Shown here piece after piece: positions 52,908 to 61,738 of a stretch of 64,000 bases of DNA (its first letter is position 1; each line of letters begins with the position of its first letter). The DNA is from Alphaproteobacteria bacterium (GTDB taxonomy: Bacteria; Pseudomonadota; Alphaproteobacteria; Micropepsales; Micropepsaceae). The notes under the pieces were generated by a model that saw only the letters and a program-made list of their open reading frames with translations, was not told the DNA's origin and ran no database searches. Location of the stretch: positions 1 to 64,000 of the forward strand of contig JAGWNK010000006.1 in the NCBI GenBank assembly GCA_028871345.1, in the 5' to 3' direction. The translations under genes were made by a program, and so were the position numbers.

Positions 52908-55106
52908 TTACACGCGGATATCCAGCCGCACGCTGTTGGGCGCGAAGCTTGCGATAGAACCTGATGTGGCGGCGTCTGTGCCCAATACGGCCTTCACCGA
53001 CAGGGAGCGGCCGCGCCCCTGATCCACGCTGCCGCCGTCATTCTGCCGGTATTGCTCTCTTAGCGAGAAATTGAGGCCATTATTCGACAAATTGAGGCCC
53101 GCATCCGTCAGTGCACGGTTGAGATTGGGCGCGTCGCGCTGCAGCAACTCGAGGGTCTGGGGCTTGTCGACCACGAGCGTCGCCTGCGCCTTGCCCGAAT
53201 TGTCCATCGTCAGCTGGACCTGGACGCGCCCGAGATCCGGCGGATCGAGCCGGATATCAAAATGATGTGATCCGTCCGCGGACTTTGCCGCGATCGTCAG
53301 GCCGAGCGCGTCGAGGTTCGTGGCGGACCCGGAATCATGATGCTGCGGCGTGACCTGTATGGCGGCGTTGACGTTGCTTGCGGAAGGGGCCGGCGGCACG
53401 GGTTGGGCTGCGGCGGTGGCTGGCGCAGCGTGAAACGATGGGGGCTGCACTAAGGCGGACGCCGCGGGGGTTGGTGCAGCAACGGATGGCGTCGGCGTCA
53501 CCGAGGCCGCGGCGTCGCTGCGCGTGGCATCTGCCTTAGCGTCGCTCTGGGCGCCGGTCGGCGTCGGCGCCGACGCGTTGCCGGCCGACCCTGCGGATGT
53601 GGTGTTGGCCTCGGCGGGCGCGTTGCCCTGGCCGGACGTCTTGGCATCGGTCGCACCGCCTTGCGCCGCTGCCACCGGGGCTTTCGTGGCGCCGCCGGCT
53701 TGCAGCTTCGCGCCGGCTTGCGGCTTGGCGCCGGCCTGCGGTTGGACCGGGCCGGAGGAAGGTGCGCTCGCGACCGCGGTGCCCGCCGTCTGAAGCTGCT
53801 GGATGAGGAATGCCACCATTGCCGACGCGTCGGGTAGTTTGGCACTCGACGCCGCGTCCGACTTGGCGGCCGTGCGCGGCGCATCGGACGCCGTCTTGGC
53901 ACTGCCCTTGACGGCGGGCTGCGCCACGCTCTGCGGCAGGGCGGCCAAAGCCTGGGACAGATCGGCCGCCTGGCCACCGCTTGGCGCGGCGAATTGCGAG
54001 GCTGCCGTACCGGCTGCGGGCGCCATCGCGGTTGGATCGGCTTGCTGCGGCGCTTGTTGCGCCATCGGCTGCAGGGGCTGAGGCAACGGCTGCGCCGCCT
54101 GCTGAGCCGCAGGCGCCGCTGTCGCTGATTGTGGTGCTGGTGCCGTTGTCTGCGGCGATCGAGACGTGGTCTGCGGCGTCTGCCGCACCGGTTGCGACAG
54201 CGCCTGCAATGGCTGGGCTGCGAGCCCAGCCGATGGTGTTGCCTGCGCCGCTTGTTGCGACGGCTGAGCCACGTGTTGTGCCGATGACGCGACCCCCCGC
54301 GATGGCTGGGCGGCCGGCGCAGCTTGCGATGCCGGTTGCTGTGCAGACGGTTGGCCCTGCGCCTCCGTCTGATCGACTGGCGGGCCCGATATTGGTGCCG
54401 GCTGTCCCATCTGTGGGGACGCCGCCATGGCGATTTGGATCGCAGCAGCGGGTTTGGCGCCTTCCTTGGGCGGCGGAGTAAAGCCGTCTGTCGTGTGCGG
54501 TGCCGGTTCTGCCGACACGGCTGTCGTTGTTGTCGGATCGGGATTTGCCGGGATCGCCGACGTGGCCGGTTGCGCCGCCGGGGCCGGTGCATCGTTGGCC
54601 GCTGCCGCTTGCGCCGCGGGCTGTGCGGTTTCCTGCATGGCTGGCGTTGCCGGCTGTGCCTCCTTTGTCTCGGGCTGGGTTGGCGGTGACGCGGGCATCG
54701 CCGGAGCGGTCGACAACGCTGCGACCAACGTGGTGATGTTGGGCTTCTCCGAAGGGTCTGCTGTCGTCGGCGTCGCGAAAATCGCGGCATTCGCCGCCGG
54801 CACTGCGTCGGTCGCCGCCGGCACGGTCCGCGTTTGCAGAGCGCCCCGTATCGTCTGTTGCGGCGTCGCGGTGGAGTTGGCGGTCGTTGGGCGCGGCTTG
54901 GCGACGAGCGCCGCAGCGGGAACGGGAGGTCCGCCCGGTGCGACCGGCTGCGTGCCGCCCGCTGGCGCGCCTTCCTGTTGCAGCAGCGCGGCGAACATGA
55001 ACGCCGGTGCGCCGGGCGCCGACGCGATCACCGGCGGCGTCGGCGACGTCGCTGTGGAGGCGATGCTGGCGATGGCGGTGACGTCGGCCACAAGACCTGT
55101 CCGCAT
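52908..55106 (-). CDS. fliK: Flagellar hook-length control protein FliK (unusually long)
   Basis: 732 aa from ATG 55106. Only the last ~110 residues have a fold: HHFDIRLDPPDLGRVQVQLT, VVDKPQTLELLQRDAPNLNR and ALTDAGLNLSNNGLNFSLRE form the Flg_hook substrate-switch domain. The preceding ~600 residues are Ala/Pro/Gln/Thr-rich low complexity, the molecular ruler. At the C-terminus of a much longer open frame (to 55733) the 5' part is a shadow of flgK. A sigma-54-like element at 55124-55139 would leave only about 7 bases of leader, so the true start may be farther in. Confidence 0.9.
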   Translation of the reverse strand: MRTGLVADVTAIASIASTATSPTPPVIASAPGAPAFMFAALLQQEGAPAGGTQPVAPGGPPVPAAALVAKPRPTTANSTATPQQTIRGALQTRTVPAATDAVPAANAAIFATPTTADPSEKPNITTLVAALSTAPAMPASPPTQPETKEAQPATPAMQETAQPAAQAAAANDAPAPAAQPATSAIPANPDPTTTTAVSAEPAPHTTDGFTPPPKEGAKPAAAIQIAMAASPQMGQPAPISGPPVDQTEAQGQPSAQQPASQAAPAAQPSRGVASSAQHVAQPSQQAAQATPSAGLAAQPLQALSQPVRQTPQTTSRSPQTTAPAPQSATAAPAAQQAAQPLPQPLQPMAQQAPQQADPTAMAPAAGTAASQFAAPSGGQAADLSQALAALPQSVAQPAVKGSAKTASDAPRTAAKSDAASSAKLPDASAMVAFLIQQLQTAGTAVASAPSSGPVQPQAGAKPQAGAKLQAGGATKAPVAAAQGGATDAKTSGQGNAPAEANTTSAGSAGNASAPTPTGAQSDAKADATRSDAAASVTPTPSVAAPTPAASALVQPPSFHAAPATAAAQPVPPAPSASNVNAAIQVTPQHHDSGSATNLDALGLTIAAKSADGSHHFDIRLDPPDLGRVQVQLTMDNSGKAQATLVVDKPQTLELLQRDAPNLNRALTDAGLNLSNNGLNFSLREQYRQNDGGSVDQGRGRSLSVKAVLGTDAATSGSIASFAPNSVRLDIRV

Positions 55107-55123
55107 GGTTTCGCTTCGGTGGA

Positions 55124-55139
55124 AGCAAGGGGCGGACCA
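55124..55139 (-). promoter_or_regulatory. Candidate sigma-54 promoter for fliK-flgD-flgE
   Basis: On the minus strand TGGTCCG-CCCC-TTGCT: GG and GC are ten bases apart as in the -24/-12 consensus TGGCACG-N4-TTGCW, with two mismatches. Transcription would begin near 55113, very close to the annotated fliK ATG, which is the main objection. Confidence 0.4.
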
Positions 55140-55292
55140 ACCCGGCAAAGCCCGCAAATACATCGTCTTCGCTGCCAGACGGTAGTGGGAAGGACCGATC
55201 CGCACGGGCATGATCTGCCGCTCGGGGCAAACTTTGCCGCCTTCCGCCGTGCGGCAGACCGCGGTTTTGCGCCTTAACCGGTGCTCCGCGCA

Positions 55293-55307
55293 TGGCACGA
55301 GGCTTGC
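55293..55307 (+). promoter_or_regulatory. Sigma-54 (-24/-12) promoter of flgK
   Basis: TGGCACG-AGGC-TTGC, an exact match to the sigma-54 consensus. Transcription should start near 55319, about 28 bases before the GTG of flgK. FlbD is the likely activator. Confidence 0.9.
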
Positions 55308-55346
55308 GATCAGTTTGGCGGAAGAAAAGCATTTTCGGACGCTGCC

Positions 55347-57467
55347 GTGAGTCTCACCGGAATTCTCGGAGCTGGATTGTCCGCGCTGCAGACCAACTCG
55401 GCTGCCCTGCGGGTGATCTCGAACAACATCTCGAACGTCAATACCGCGGGCTATGCCCGCCGCCTGGTCAATCTGGCGGCGTTGACCAGCGCCGGCCAGG
55501 TATCGGGCGTGCAGATTTCCGACGTTCAGCGCGTGGTCGACGAGTTCCTCAACAAGGAGATGCTGTCGGCCTCTTCCAGCGCCTCGAACTACGACACGCA
55601 AAGCTCCATCTCCGACCAGATCAACGCCATGCTCGGTTCGCCGGGCGACGGCACCTCGCTGACGTCCAAGCTGTCGAACGTGTTCGCGTCGCTCGGCACG
55701 GCGGCCTTGTCGCCGACGGCCACCTCGAGCCAAGGCGACGTCCTCAATTCGCTGCAGGGCCTGGCATCGACCATTTCTTCGCTGTCCACCTCGCTGTCGA
55801 CGCTGCAGTCGCAGACGGACAGCCAGGTGGCCAACTCGGTGACCACCATCAACAACCTGCTGACGCAGATCTTCGACCTGAACAAGCAGATCAAGATCGC
55901 CTCCGCCTCCGGCAACACTGACTCGTCATATCTCGATCAGCTCGATGTGGCGGTGCAGAGCCTGTCGCAGCAGATCGACGTGCGTGCGACCCAGCAGCCC
56001 GACGGCTCCTATCTCGTGACCACGCTGGACGGCACCAACCTGGTGGGCGACACCTATTCGCAGCTTTCCTACCAGCAAGGCGGTACCAACGGCGTCTATC
56101 AGCCGGTGCAGATCCAGAACATGAATCCGGCGACGATGCAGCCGATCGGCACTCCCCAGGACTTCACTTCACATCTTCAGGGCGGCGCGCTGAAGGGCAT
56201 GATCACCATGCGCGACGGCACGCTGGCCGACCTGCAGAACGAGCTCGGCTCTTTCGCCCAGAGCGTGGCGCAGGCGTTCAACGCCCAGCACAACGCCAAC
56301 AGCGCTTATCCGCCGCCGACCAGCCTCGACGGCCGCGATACGGGCCTGCTTTCGACCGACGCACTCAACTTCACCGGAAAGACGACGATCGCCCTGACGG
56401 ACTCCGGCGGCACGCTGCAGCACACCATTGCTGTGGACTTCGGCGCCGGCACGATCTCAGTGGACGGCGGAACGGCCACGAGCTTCGGCAACACCATCGG
56501 CGGCTTCGCCAGCACCTTGAACACCGCGCTGGGAACGGTGGGCGGTTCGGCCACCTTCGCCAACGGCCAGCTGACGTTGTCGGGCGGCACGGACGGCGTG
56601 GTGGTTTCCGATCAGGACAGCGCCAATCCATCCTCGCGCGGCGGCACGCCGTTCTCGCAGTTCTTCGGCCTCAACGATTTGTTCACCTCCACGGTGCCGT
56701 CGATCACCGCGACCGGGCTGTCGACGAGCGACCAGGCGGGCTCGAATGGCGAGATCGATCTGCAGCTGCGCGACGGCAACGGTTCGGTGCTCAAGTCCGC
56801 CAGCGTTTCCATCACCTCGGGCATGACCATGAGCCAGGTGGTGGGCGCTTTGAACACGGCTCTCAACGGGTATGCCAGCTTCACGCTGAACTCCGACGGC
56901 TCGATGAGCCAGACGGTCTCGTCCTCCTATCCGGGCTACAATCTCCAGGTATCCGGCGACACCACGGCGCGCGGCACGACCGGCGTCAGCTTGACGGCGC
57001 TGTTCGGCATCGGCGCCAACCAGATGGCCCGCCAGGCGGTAGGCTTCGCGGTGACCACGGACATCAGCAACGACGCCTCGCGGCTGGCCTTCGCCAAGCC
57101 CGATTTCACCACGTCGCAGATCGTGGGGGCCGGCGATTCGACGGGCCTGCAGGCGTTGCAGAACATCCAGCTGGACCAGCAATCCTATACCAAGGTGGGC
57201 GCCCTCGGGTCACAGTCGGTTTCGCTCGGCAATTATGCCGGCGCGTTCTATCAGGACGTCGCGACCCGTTCCGCGACCATCGCCGCCAGCAAGACGACGC
57301 AGGACGACCGCCTCACCGAGGCCACGTCGCGCCAGCAATCGGCGTCCGGCGTCAACCTCGACGAAGAACTGTCCAACATGATGATCTACCAGCAGGCCTA
57401 CAGCGCCGGCGCGCGGTTGCTCACCGTGGCCGACCAGATGTTCAACACCCTGCTGCAGATCCAGTGA
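55347..57467 (+). CDS. flgK: Flagellar hook-filament junction protein FlgK
   Basis: 706 aa from GTG 55347. N-terminal domain LTGILGAGLSALQTNSAALR, ISNNISNVNTAGYARRLVNL and C-terminal SGVNLDEELSNMMIYQQAYS, AGARLLTVADQMFNTLLQIQ match FlgK (HAP1). An in-frame ATG at 55281 would make a longer protein but lies upstream of the sigma-54 promoter at 55293-55307, so it cannot be the start of a message from that promoter. The middle is larger than in E. coli FlgK (about 547 aa). Confidence 0.95.
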   Translation: MSLTGILGAGLSALQTNSAALRVISNNISNVNTAGYARRLVNLAALTSAGQVSGVQISDVQRVVDEFLNKEMLSASSSASNYDTQSSISDQINAMLGSPGDGTSLTSKLSNVFASLGTAALSPTATSSQGDVLNSLQGLASTISSLSTSLSTLQSQTDSQVANSVTTINNLLTQIFDLNKQIKIASASGNTDSSYLDQLDVAVQSLSQQIDVRATQQPDGSYLVTTLDGTNLVGDTYSQLSYQQGGTNGVYQPVQIQNMNPATMQPIGTPQDFTSHLQGGALKGMITMRDGTLADLQNELGSFAQSVAQAFNAQHNANSAYPPPTSLDGRDTGLLSTDALNFTGKTTIALTDSGGTLQHTIAVDFGAGTISVDGGTATSFGNTIGGFASTLNTALGTVGGSATFANGQLTLSGGTDGVVVSDQDSANPSSRGGTPFSQFFGLNDLFTSTVPSITATGLSTSDQAGSNGEIDLQLRDGNGSVLKSASVSITSGMTMSQVVGALNTALNGYASFTLNSDGSMSQTVSSSYPGYNLQVSGDTTARGTTGVSLTALFGIGANQMARQAVGFAVTTDISNDASRLAFAKPDFTTSQIVGAGDSTGLQALQNIQLDQQSYTKVGALGSQSVSLGNYAGAFYQDVATRSATIAASKTTQDDRLTEATSRQQSASGVNLDEELSNMMIYQQAYSAGARLLTVADQMFNTLLQIQ

Positions 57468-57477
57468 GGAGCCGCCG

Positions 57478-58422
57478 ATGAGCATTGACCGCGTCGCAAC
57501 CTTTGCCCAGTCCCAGTTCTACCTGGCTCAGGTCCTGAAGGCGAACAGCGCGCTCAACACCACCCAGAACCAGGTTTCGAGCGGCAAGGTCTCCGACACC
57601 TATGCCGGCATCGGCGACAAGACCGCCGCGCTGGAAGGAGCCAGGTCGGCGGCGGCGCGCAACCAGGCCTATCAATCGGCCACCAATCTGGCATTGACGC
57701 AGACCGATCTCCAGGACACGCAGCTCACCGAGCTGTCGAACCTCGCCCAGCAGCTCAAGAACGCGGTCTCGACGGCCGCCGCCAACGCCGACGGCACCGA
57801 CTTGATCTCCACCGCCGGCAGCATCTTCCAGCAGGCCAAGTCGATCCTCAATTCGACCGACGCCAACGGCAACTACATCTACGGCGGGCAGAACTCGGAC
57901 AAGCCGCCGTTCACGGCGACCTCGCTGGCGGATCTCGTCTCCAACCCGATCTCGACCTATTTCCAGAACGGCAACATCGCCAAGTCGGTGACCGTGGGCG
58001 ACGGGCAGACGCAGCAGATCGGTGTTCTGGCTTCCGATATCGGCACGCAGCTGATGAACGCCCTGGCCTCGCTCTACACCGCCGACACGCCGCCGGGCAG
58101 CCTCAACGGGCCGTTGACCGACGCGCAGTCGACGAACCTCACGGACACCGTCATGCCGCAGGCGCAGCAGGCCTATGTCGTTCTCAACACCGCCTCGGCG
58201 AAGAACGGCGATGCCTATAAGAACCTGCAGGACGTGCAGACCAACCAGACGTCGCTCGTCAATCTCTACCAGGGCTTCGTTTCCAACATCGAGGACGTGG
58301 ACATGGCGACCGCCATCACCAACCTCAACCAGAACCAGACGGCGCTGCAGGCGGCGCTCGAAGTCACCGCCAAGCTCAACAACCTGTCCCTGCTCAATTA
58401 CCTGCCGACCACTATGGGCTGA
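57478..58422 (+). CDS. flgL: Flagellar hook-filament junction protein FlgL
   Basis: 314 aa flagellin-like HAP3. The N-terminal helix [37 protein letters not shown] and the C-terminal [40 protein letters not shown] are the two coiled ends that pack in the filament junction. It lies 10 bases after flgK and is probably co-transcribed from the sigma-54 promoter. Confidence 0.94.
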   Translation: MSIDRVATFAQSQFYLAQVLKANSALNTTQNQVSSGKVSDTYAGIGDKTAALEGARSAAARNQAYQSATNLALTQTDLQDTQLTELSNLAQQLKNAVSTAAANADGTDLISTAGSIFQQAKSILNSTDANGNYIYGGQNSDKPPFTATSLADLVSNPISTYFQNGNIAKSVTVGDGQTQQIGVLASDIGTQLMNALASLYTADTPPGSLNGPLTDAQSTNLTDTVMPQAQQAYVVLNTASAKNGDAYKNLQDVQTNQTSLVNLYQGFVSNIEDVDMATAITNLNQNQTALQAALEVTAKLNNLSLLNYLPTTMG

Positions 58423-58462
58423 TCCTCTTGCGGCAGCCGGCCGGGCCGCGTATGACCCGCCC

Positions 58463-59527
58463 ATGGCAAAACCTCGCATCGTCGCGGCCATGTCGGGAGG
58501 CGTGGATTCCTCCGTCACCGCCGCGCTCTTGCAGCGTCAGGGCTACGACGTGGTCGGCGTCACCATGCGCCTCTACAGCGGCGCGCCGCAGCGCAAGGGC
58601 GCCTGCTGCGCCGGCCAGGACATCTACGATGCGCGGCGTGTGGCCGAGAAGCTGGGCATCCCCCATTACGTGCTGGATTATGAGGCGCGCTTCCGCGAGC
58701 GCGTCATCGCCGATTTTGCCGAGACCTATGCCCGCGGCGAGACGCCCATTCCCTGCGTGCGCTGCAACGAGCGCGTCAAGTTCGCCGACCTGCTCGACAG
58801 CGCGCGCGCCCTGGGCGCCGAGGCGCTGGCCACGGGCCATTACGTGCGCCGCATCGACGGGCCCGGCGGCGTGGAACTGCATCGCGGCGCCGACGACGTC
58901 CGCGATCAGAGCTATTTCCTCTTCGCCACCACGACCGTGCAGCTCGACGCCTTGCGCTTTCCGCTCGGCGGCATGGCCAAGCCCGAAGTGCGCGCCGTCG
59001 CCGTCGAGCTCGGTCTCGTCACGGCCGACAAACCCGACAGCCAGGACATCTGCTTCGTGGCCGGGGGGGATTACGCCGACACGGTGAAGAGGCTGGCGCC
59101 CGATGCGGCGCGCCCCGGCGCCATCGTCGATCGCGACGGGCGCGAGCTCGGCCGCCATGACGGGGTGATCCATTTCACGGTTGGCCAGCGCAAGGGCCTG
59201 GGCCTGTCCGGCCATGACGAGCCGCTCTTCGTGCTCTCCATCGATGCGGCCAAGGCCGAGGTCGTGGTCGGTCCGCGCCAGGCGCTGCGATCGAAGACGA
59301 TCGCGCTGCGCGAGGTGAACTGGCTCGCAGATCCCGCGGAGGCGGCAGACTGCGCGGTGAAAGTGCGCTCCATGCGTCCGCCGGTGCCCGCCAAGGTGAA
59401 GGCGGGCGATGGTTGCACCGCCACGGTGGAGCTGTTGTCGCCGGAGGAAGCCATCGCGCCGGGGCAGGCCTGCGTCTTCTACAAAGGTTCGCGCCTGTTG
59501 GGCGGCGGCTGGATCACGCGCGGCTGA
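58463..59527 (+). CDS. mnmA: tRNA-specific 2-thiouridylase MnmA
   Basis: Thiolates U34 of Lys, Glu and Gln tRNAs. 354 aa from ATG 58463. PP-loop [20 protein letters not shown], catalytic Cys in [14 protein letters not shown] and the second active Cys in [12 protein letters not shown] are all present, with VGQRKGLGL in the C-terminal barrel. 40 bases after flgL, with no terminator seen between them. Confidence 0.97.
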   Translation: MAKPRIVAAMSGGVDSSVTAALLQRQGYDVVGVTMRLYSGAPQRKGACCAGQDIYDARRVAEKLGIPHYVLDYEARFRERVIADFAETYARGETPIPCVRCNERVKFADLLDSARALGAEALATGHYVRRIDGPGGVELHRGADDVRDQSYFLFATTTVQLDALRFPLGGMAKPEVRAVAVELGLVTADKPDSQDICFVAGGDYADTVKRLAPDAARPGAIVDRDGRELGRHDGVIHFTVGQRKGLGLSGHDEPLFVLSIDAAKAEVVVGPRQALRSKTIALREVNWLADPAEAADCAVKVRSMRPPVPAKVKAGDGCTATVELLSPEEAIAPGQACVFYKGSRLLGGGWITRG

Positions 59528-59657
59528 ACCGAGCAGGGACGCCGCCCCGTCTTTTGCACGCTGCCCGCGGGTTGTGCGCAGTCGCGTTGGCCCCTGGCGT
59601 GCGGGCGGGCGGCAACTTGACAGCCCCGGGCAGCCCTCCTACATCCCCTCGCCGCGT

Positions 59658-59732
59658 GGCAGCGTAGCTCAGCGGTAGAGCAGGGGAATCATAATCCCTT
59701 GGTCGGGGGTTCAAATCCCTCCGCTGCTACCA
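59658..59732 (+). tRNA. tRNA-Met (anticodon CAT, elongator type)
   Basis: A complete cloverleaf with encoded CCA: acceptor GGCAGCG with CGCTGCT (G1-U72 wobble), D stem GCTC/GAGC, anticodon stem GGGGA/TCCCT around loop ATCATAA (anticodon CAT), variable TGGTC and T-stem GGGGG/CCCTC around TTCAAAT. The GGAATCATAATCC-like arm is typical of alphaproteobacterial elongator tRNA-Met rather than lysidine tRNA-Ile2 or initiator tRNA. Confidence 0.95.
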
Positions 59733-60739
59733 TCTCCAGCCGGATTGCTCTTGGACAGCGCCGCACCTGCGTGCGGCCTGGCGAGGCATGCCTTTACCCA
59801 GCCGAAGCACGGGCAGCCGTGAAAGCGCTCGTAGAGGATCATGCAGGGGCAGTTGAAGGCGAGGCCGTAGAGGAACATGGCCAGGAGCAGGTACAGCAGA
59901 TCGTAGAGTGGCGCCCATGCCTGGGCGAGAGCCCAGACGACGACCGTCAGCCCCGCCTTCGATCGGTAGGAGAAGGCGACTTTCGCCGGGACGAGGCAGA
60001 AGCTGAGATAGAGATGCAGGCCGCCGATCAAGAGCAATCCCGACAGCGTCAGCCCGGCGACAATGAGATATCCGAACAGGACGACTGCTGCGATCCGCAC
60101 CGCCATGGCCGGCGTCGCGCCCAGCCGGGGCGTCAGCATGGGAACGTTGCGCTGATACAAAAGATAGTCCGGCGCGGCATTCGACAATTCGGTTTCTTCG
60201 TCCCGCGCCCGCTTGACCATCAAGGGCAGCAGGACGGCGGTGGTGATCAGCAGGGTTGCCCAGTTGAGCATCGCCAGGCTCGCACCCCAGCACCACAACA
60301 GGAGCGAGGCGTACATCGGGTGGCGCGCCAGCGCGTAGGGGCCGGTGGTCATCAAGGTGTGGCTGCGCTTGATCTCGATGCCGTCCGACCACATGCGGCG
60401 GATGGCGATCTTGGCCCACACGTGCCAGATGACGGCCGCCGTCATCAGCGCGATGCCGAGGGCGCTATAGAGATACTGCAGGATGCCGGCCGGCCGGAGC
60501 TGGGCGAGGCTGTTGAGCCAGAAGGGGAACAGCACCAGCACGCCGATCAGCATCTCGCGCGTCGAGAAGAAATGGGCGCGCCCCGTGGCGAGCGGCTCGG
60601 GATGGCGGGCGTGTTCGAGGAATTTGAGCCCCGCGGCGGCAAGCAGGAGGAGTCCGCTCGCGTAAATCCAGGCCATCCCGGCCAGGAACAGTGCGGGATT
60701 GATGGATTGCGCCGCCACTTGCCGGATCAGGTCTGCCAT
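59711..60739 (-). CDS. ICMT/PEMT-like membrane methyltransferase with Cys-rich C-terminal domain
   Basis: 342 aa with about nine membrane helices. The SAM-binding region of the isoprenylcysteine methyltransferase group is present: TGPYALARHPMYASLLLWCW (about 130-149), then RDEETELSNAAPDYLLYQRN with VPMLTPR. A C-terminal extension has cysteines in AFNCPCMILYERFHGCPCFG. The stop codon is the complement of the tRNA-Met T-loop: the last 22 bases are antisense to the tRNA. Last gene of the radical SAM cluster; overlaps the Lgt-like gene by 13 bases. Target lipid or protein unknown. Confidence 0.75.
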   Translation of the reverse strand: MADLIRQVAAQSINPALFLAGMAWIYASGLLLLAAAGLKFLEHARHPEPLATGRAHFFSTREMLIGVLVLFPFWLNSLAQLRPAGILQYLYSALGIALMTAAVIWHVWAKIAIRRMWSDGIEIKRSHTLMTTGPYALARHPMYASLLLWCWGASLAMLNWATLLITTAVLLPLMVKRARDEETELSNAAPDYLLYQRNVPMLTPRLGATPAMAVRIAAVVLFGYLIVAGLTLSGLLLIGGLHLYLSFCLVPAKVAFSYRSKAGLTVVVWALAQAWAPLYDLLYLLLAMFLYGLAFNCPCMILYERFHGCPCFGWVKACLARPHAGAALSKSNPAGDGSSGGI

Positions 60740-61359
60740 CTGGGCGCCCTCCGCTGCTGCACCACCGACAGCACGATGGGCAGGAACAGCAGCGACAGGT
60801 ACTGATAGATCGTGAGATCGAACAGCACGCGCGGCTCGGTGCGCACGAATTCGATGAAGAAGCGCATCACCATGTAGGCGATGAGGTAGAGCGGGAACAG
60901 CAGGTCGACCCGTCCGGTGCGGCGATAGAAGAGATAGAGCGCCCCGGCCATGGTGAACTGGAAGGCGCTCTCCACCAGCTGCACGGGCACGAAGAAATGC
61001 CCGCCGCAGCAGCCGTAGAGGTAGCAGCCGATCTTGCCGAAGCCCACCGCCACCGCCAGCGGGATGGCGAAACGGCCGCCGAAAGCCTCGTCACGCTGGC
61101 CCGAGTGCCGCTTGTAGAGGTTGAGCGCAACGAAGGCCCCCAGCATCGCTCCCATGATGCTCTTTCCGGACAGGATGAGGTCGGGCCGCAGGCCGTAGGA
61201 CAGCCACACCGGCAGCTTGGCGCCGATGATGAAGCCGGCCACCGCCACGATGTAGATGTCGAAGCGTTTGCGCCGGTCGGGCTTGGGCATGTCGAGGGCC
61301 TTTGCCGTCAGGAAGGCGGCAATGGCCCCGATGACCGACATGGTGTCGTACCAGAACAT
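60727..61359 (-). CDS. Lgt-like prolipoprotein diacylglyceryl transferase homologue
   Basis: 210 aa, about seven helices. The fold resembles Lgt: SGKSIMGAMLGAFVALNLY corresponds to the HGG loop, but the catalytic-region His is missing; VGFGKIGCYLYGCCGGHFF is the Lgt arginine motif (GRIGNFINGE) with Cys replacing residues; MRFFIEFVRTEPRVLF keeps the RFxxExxR motif. So it is a divergent paralogue that probably transfers or modifies a lipid group rather than the housekeeping Lgt. 3 bases after the small membrane gene. Confidence 0.75.
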   Translation of the reverse strand: MFWYDTMSVIGAIAAFLTAKALDMPKPDRRKRFDIYIVAVAGFIIGAKLPVWLSYGLRPDLILSGKSIMGAMLGAFVALNLYKRHSGQRDEAFGGRFAIPLAVAVGFGKIGCYLYGCCGGHFFVPVQLVESAFQFTMAGALYLFYRRTGRVDLLFPLYLIAYMVMRFFIEFVRTEPRVLFDLTIYQYLSLLFLPIVLSVVQQRRAPRWQT

Positions 61360-61362
61360 CTC

Positions 61363-61656
61363 TCAGTGGCCGGGGACGTAGGTGATCGCCGCATAGACGG
61401 CGGCCACGGCCAGCGCCGCGATGATTCCCCAGCGGATGCCGGGGTTCGGCGTGCGGATCGCGATCCACAGGCCGACACCGACGAAGACCACGCCATAGAG
61501 GACGAAGATGATGGTCGTGACGTTGGGGATCTGCGCTCCTGCCAACGACACGAGGCCGACGGGCACGCAGGTGAAGACGAACAAGAGGGGTATGGCGATC
61601 AGCGTCAGGATGAAGGCGATGATCTTGTGCGATGTCGGGATGTCGGAGTCTGCCAT
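61363..61656 (-). CDS. Small membrane protein of the radical SAM cluster
   Basis: 97 aa with three hydrophobic helices (FILTLIAIPLLFVFTCVPVG, TTIIFVLYGVVFVGVGLWIA, GIIAALAVAAVYAAITYVPG). No family recognised. It lies 82 bases after the radical SAM gene and 3 before the Lgt-like gene, so it is part of the same transcript. Confidence 0.7.
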   Translation of the reverse strand: MADSDIPTSHKIIAFILTLIAIPLLFVFTCVPVGLVSLAGAQIPNVTTIIFVLYGVVFVGVGLWIAIRTPNPGIRWGIIAALAVAAVYAAITYVPGH

Positions 61657-61738
61657 GGCTTGTCTCCTTCGGTGGAACAGCAGACGGAACAGCGCGCGGA
61701 ACGCGAGAAAGCGGGGAACGCCGCCGGGCAGAACGTGG

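Noticed and set aside
55107-55733. N-terminal 209 codons of the long fliK frame
   Set aside because: Antisense to flgK; FliK homology begins only after the ATG at 55106.
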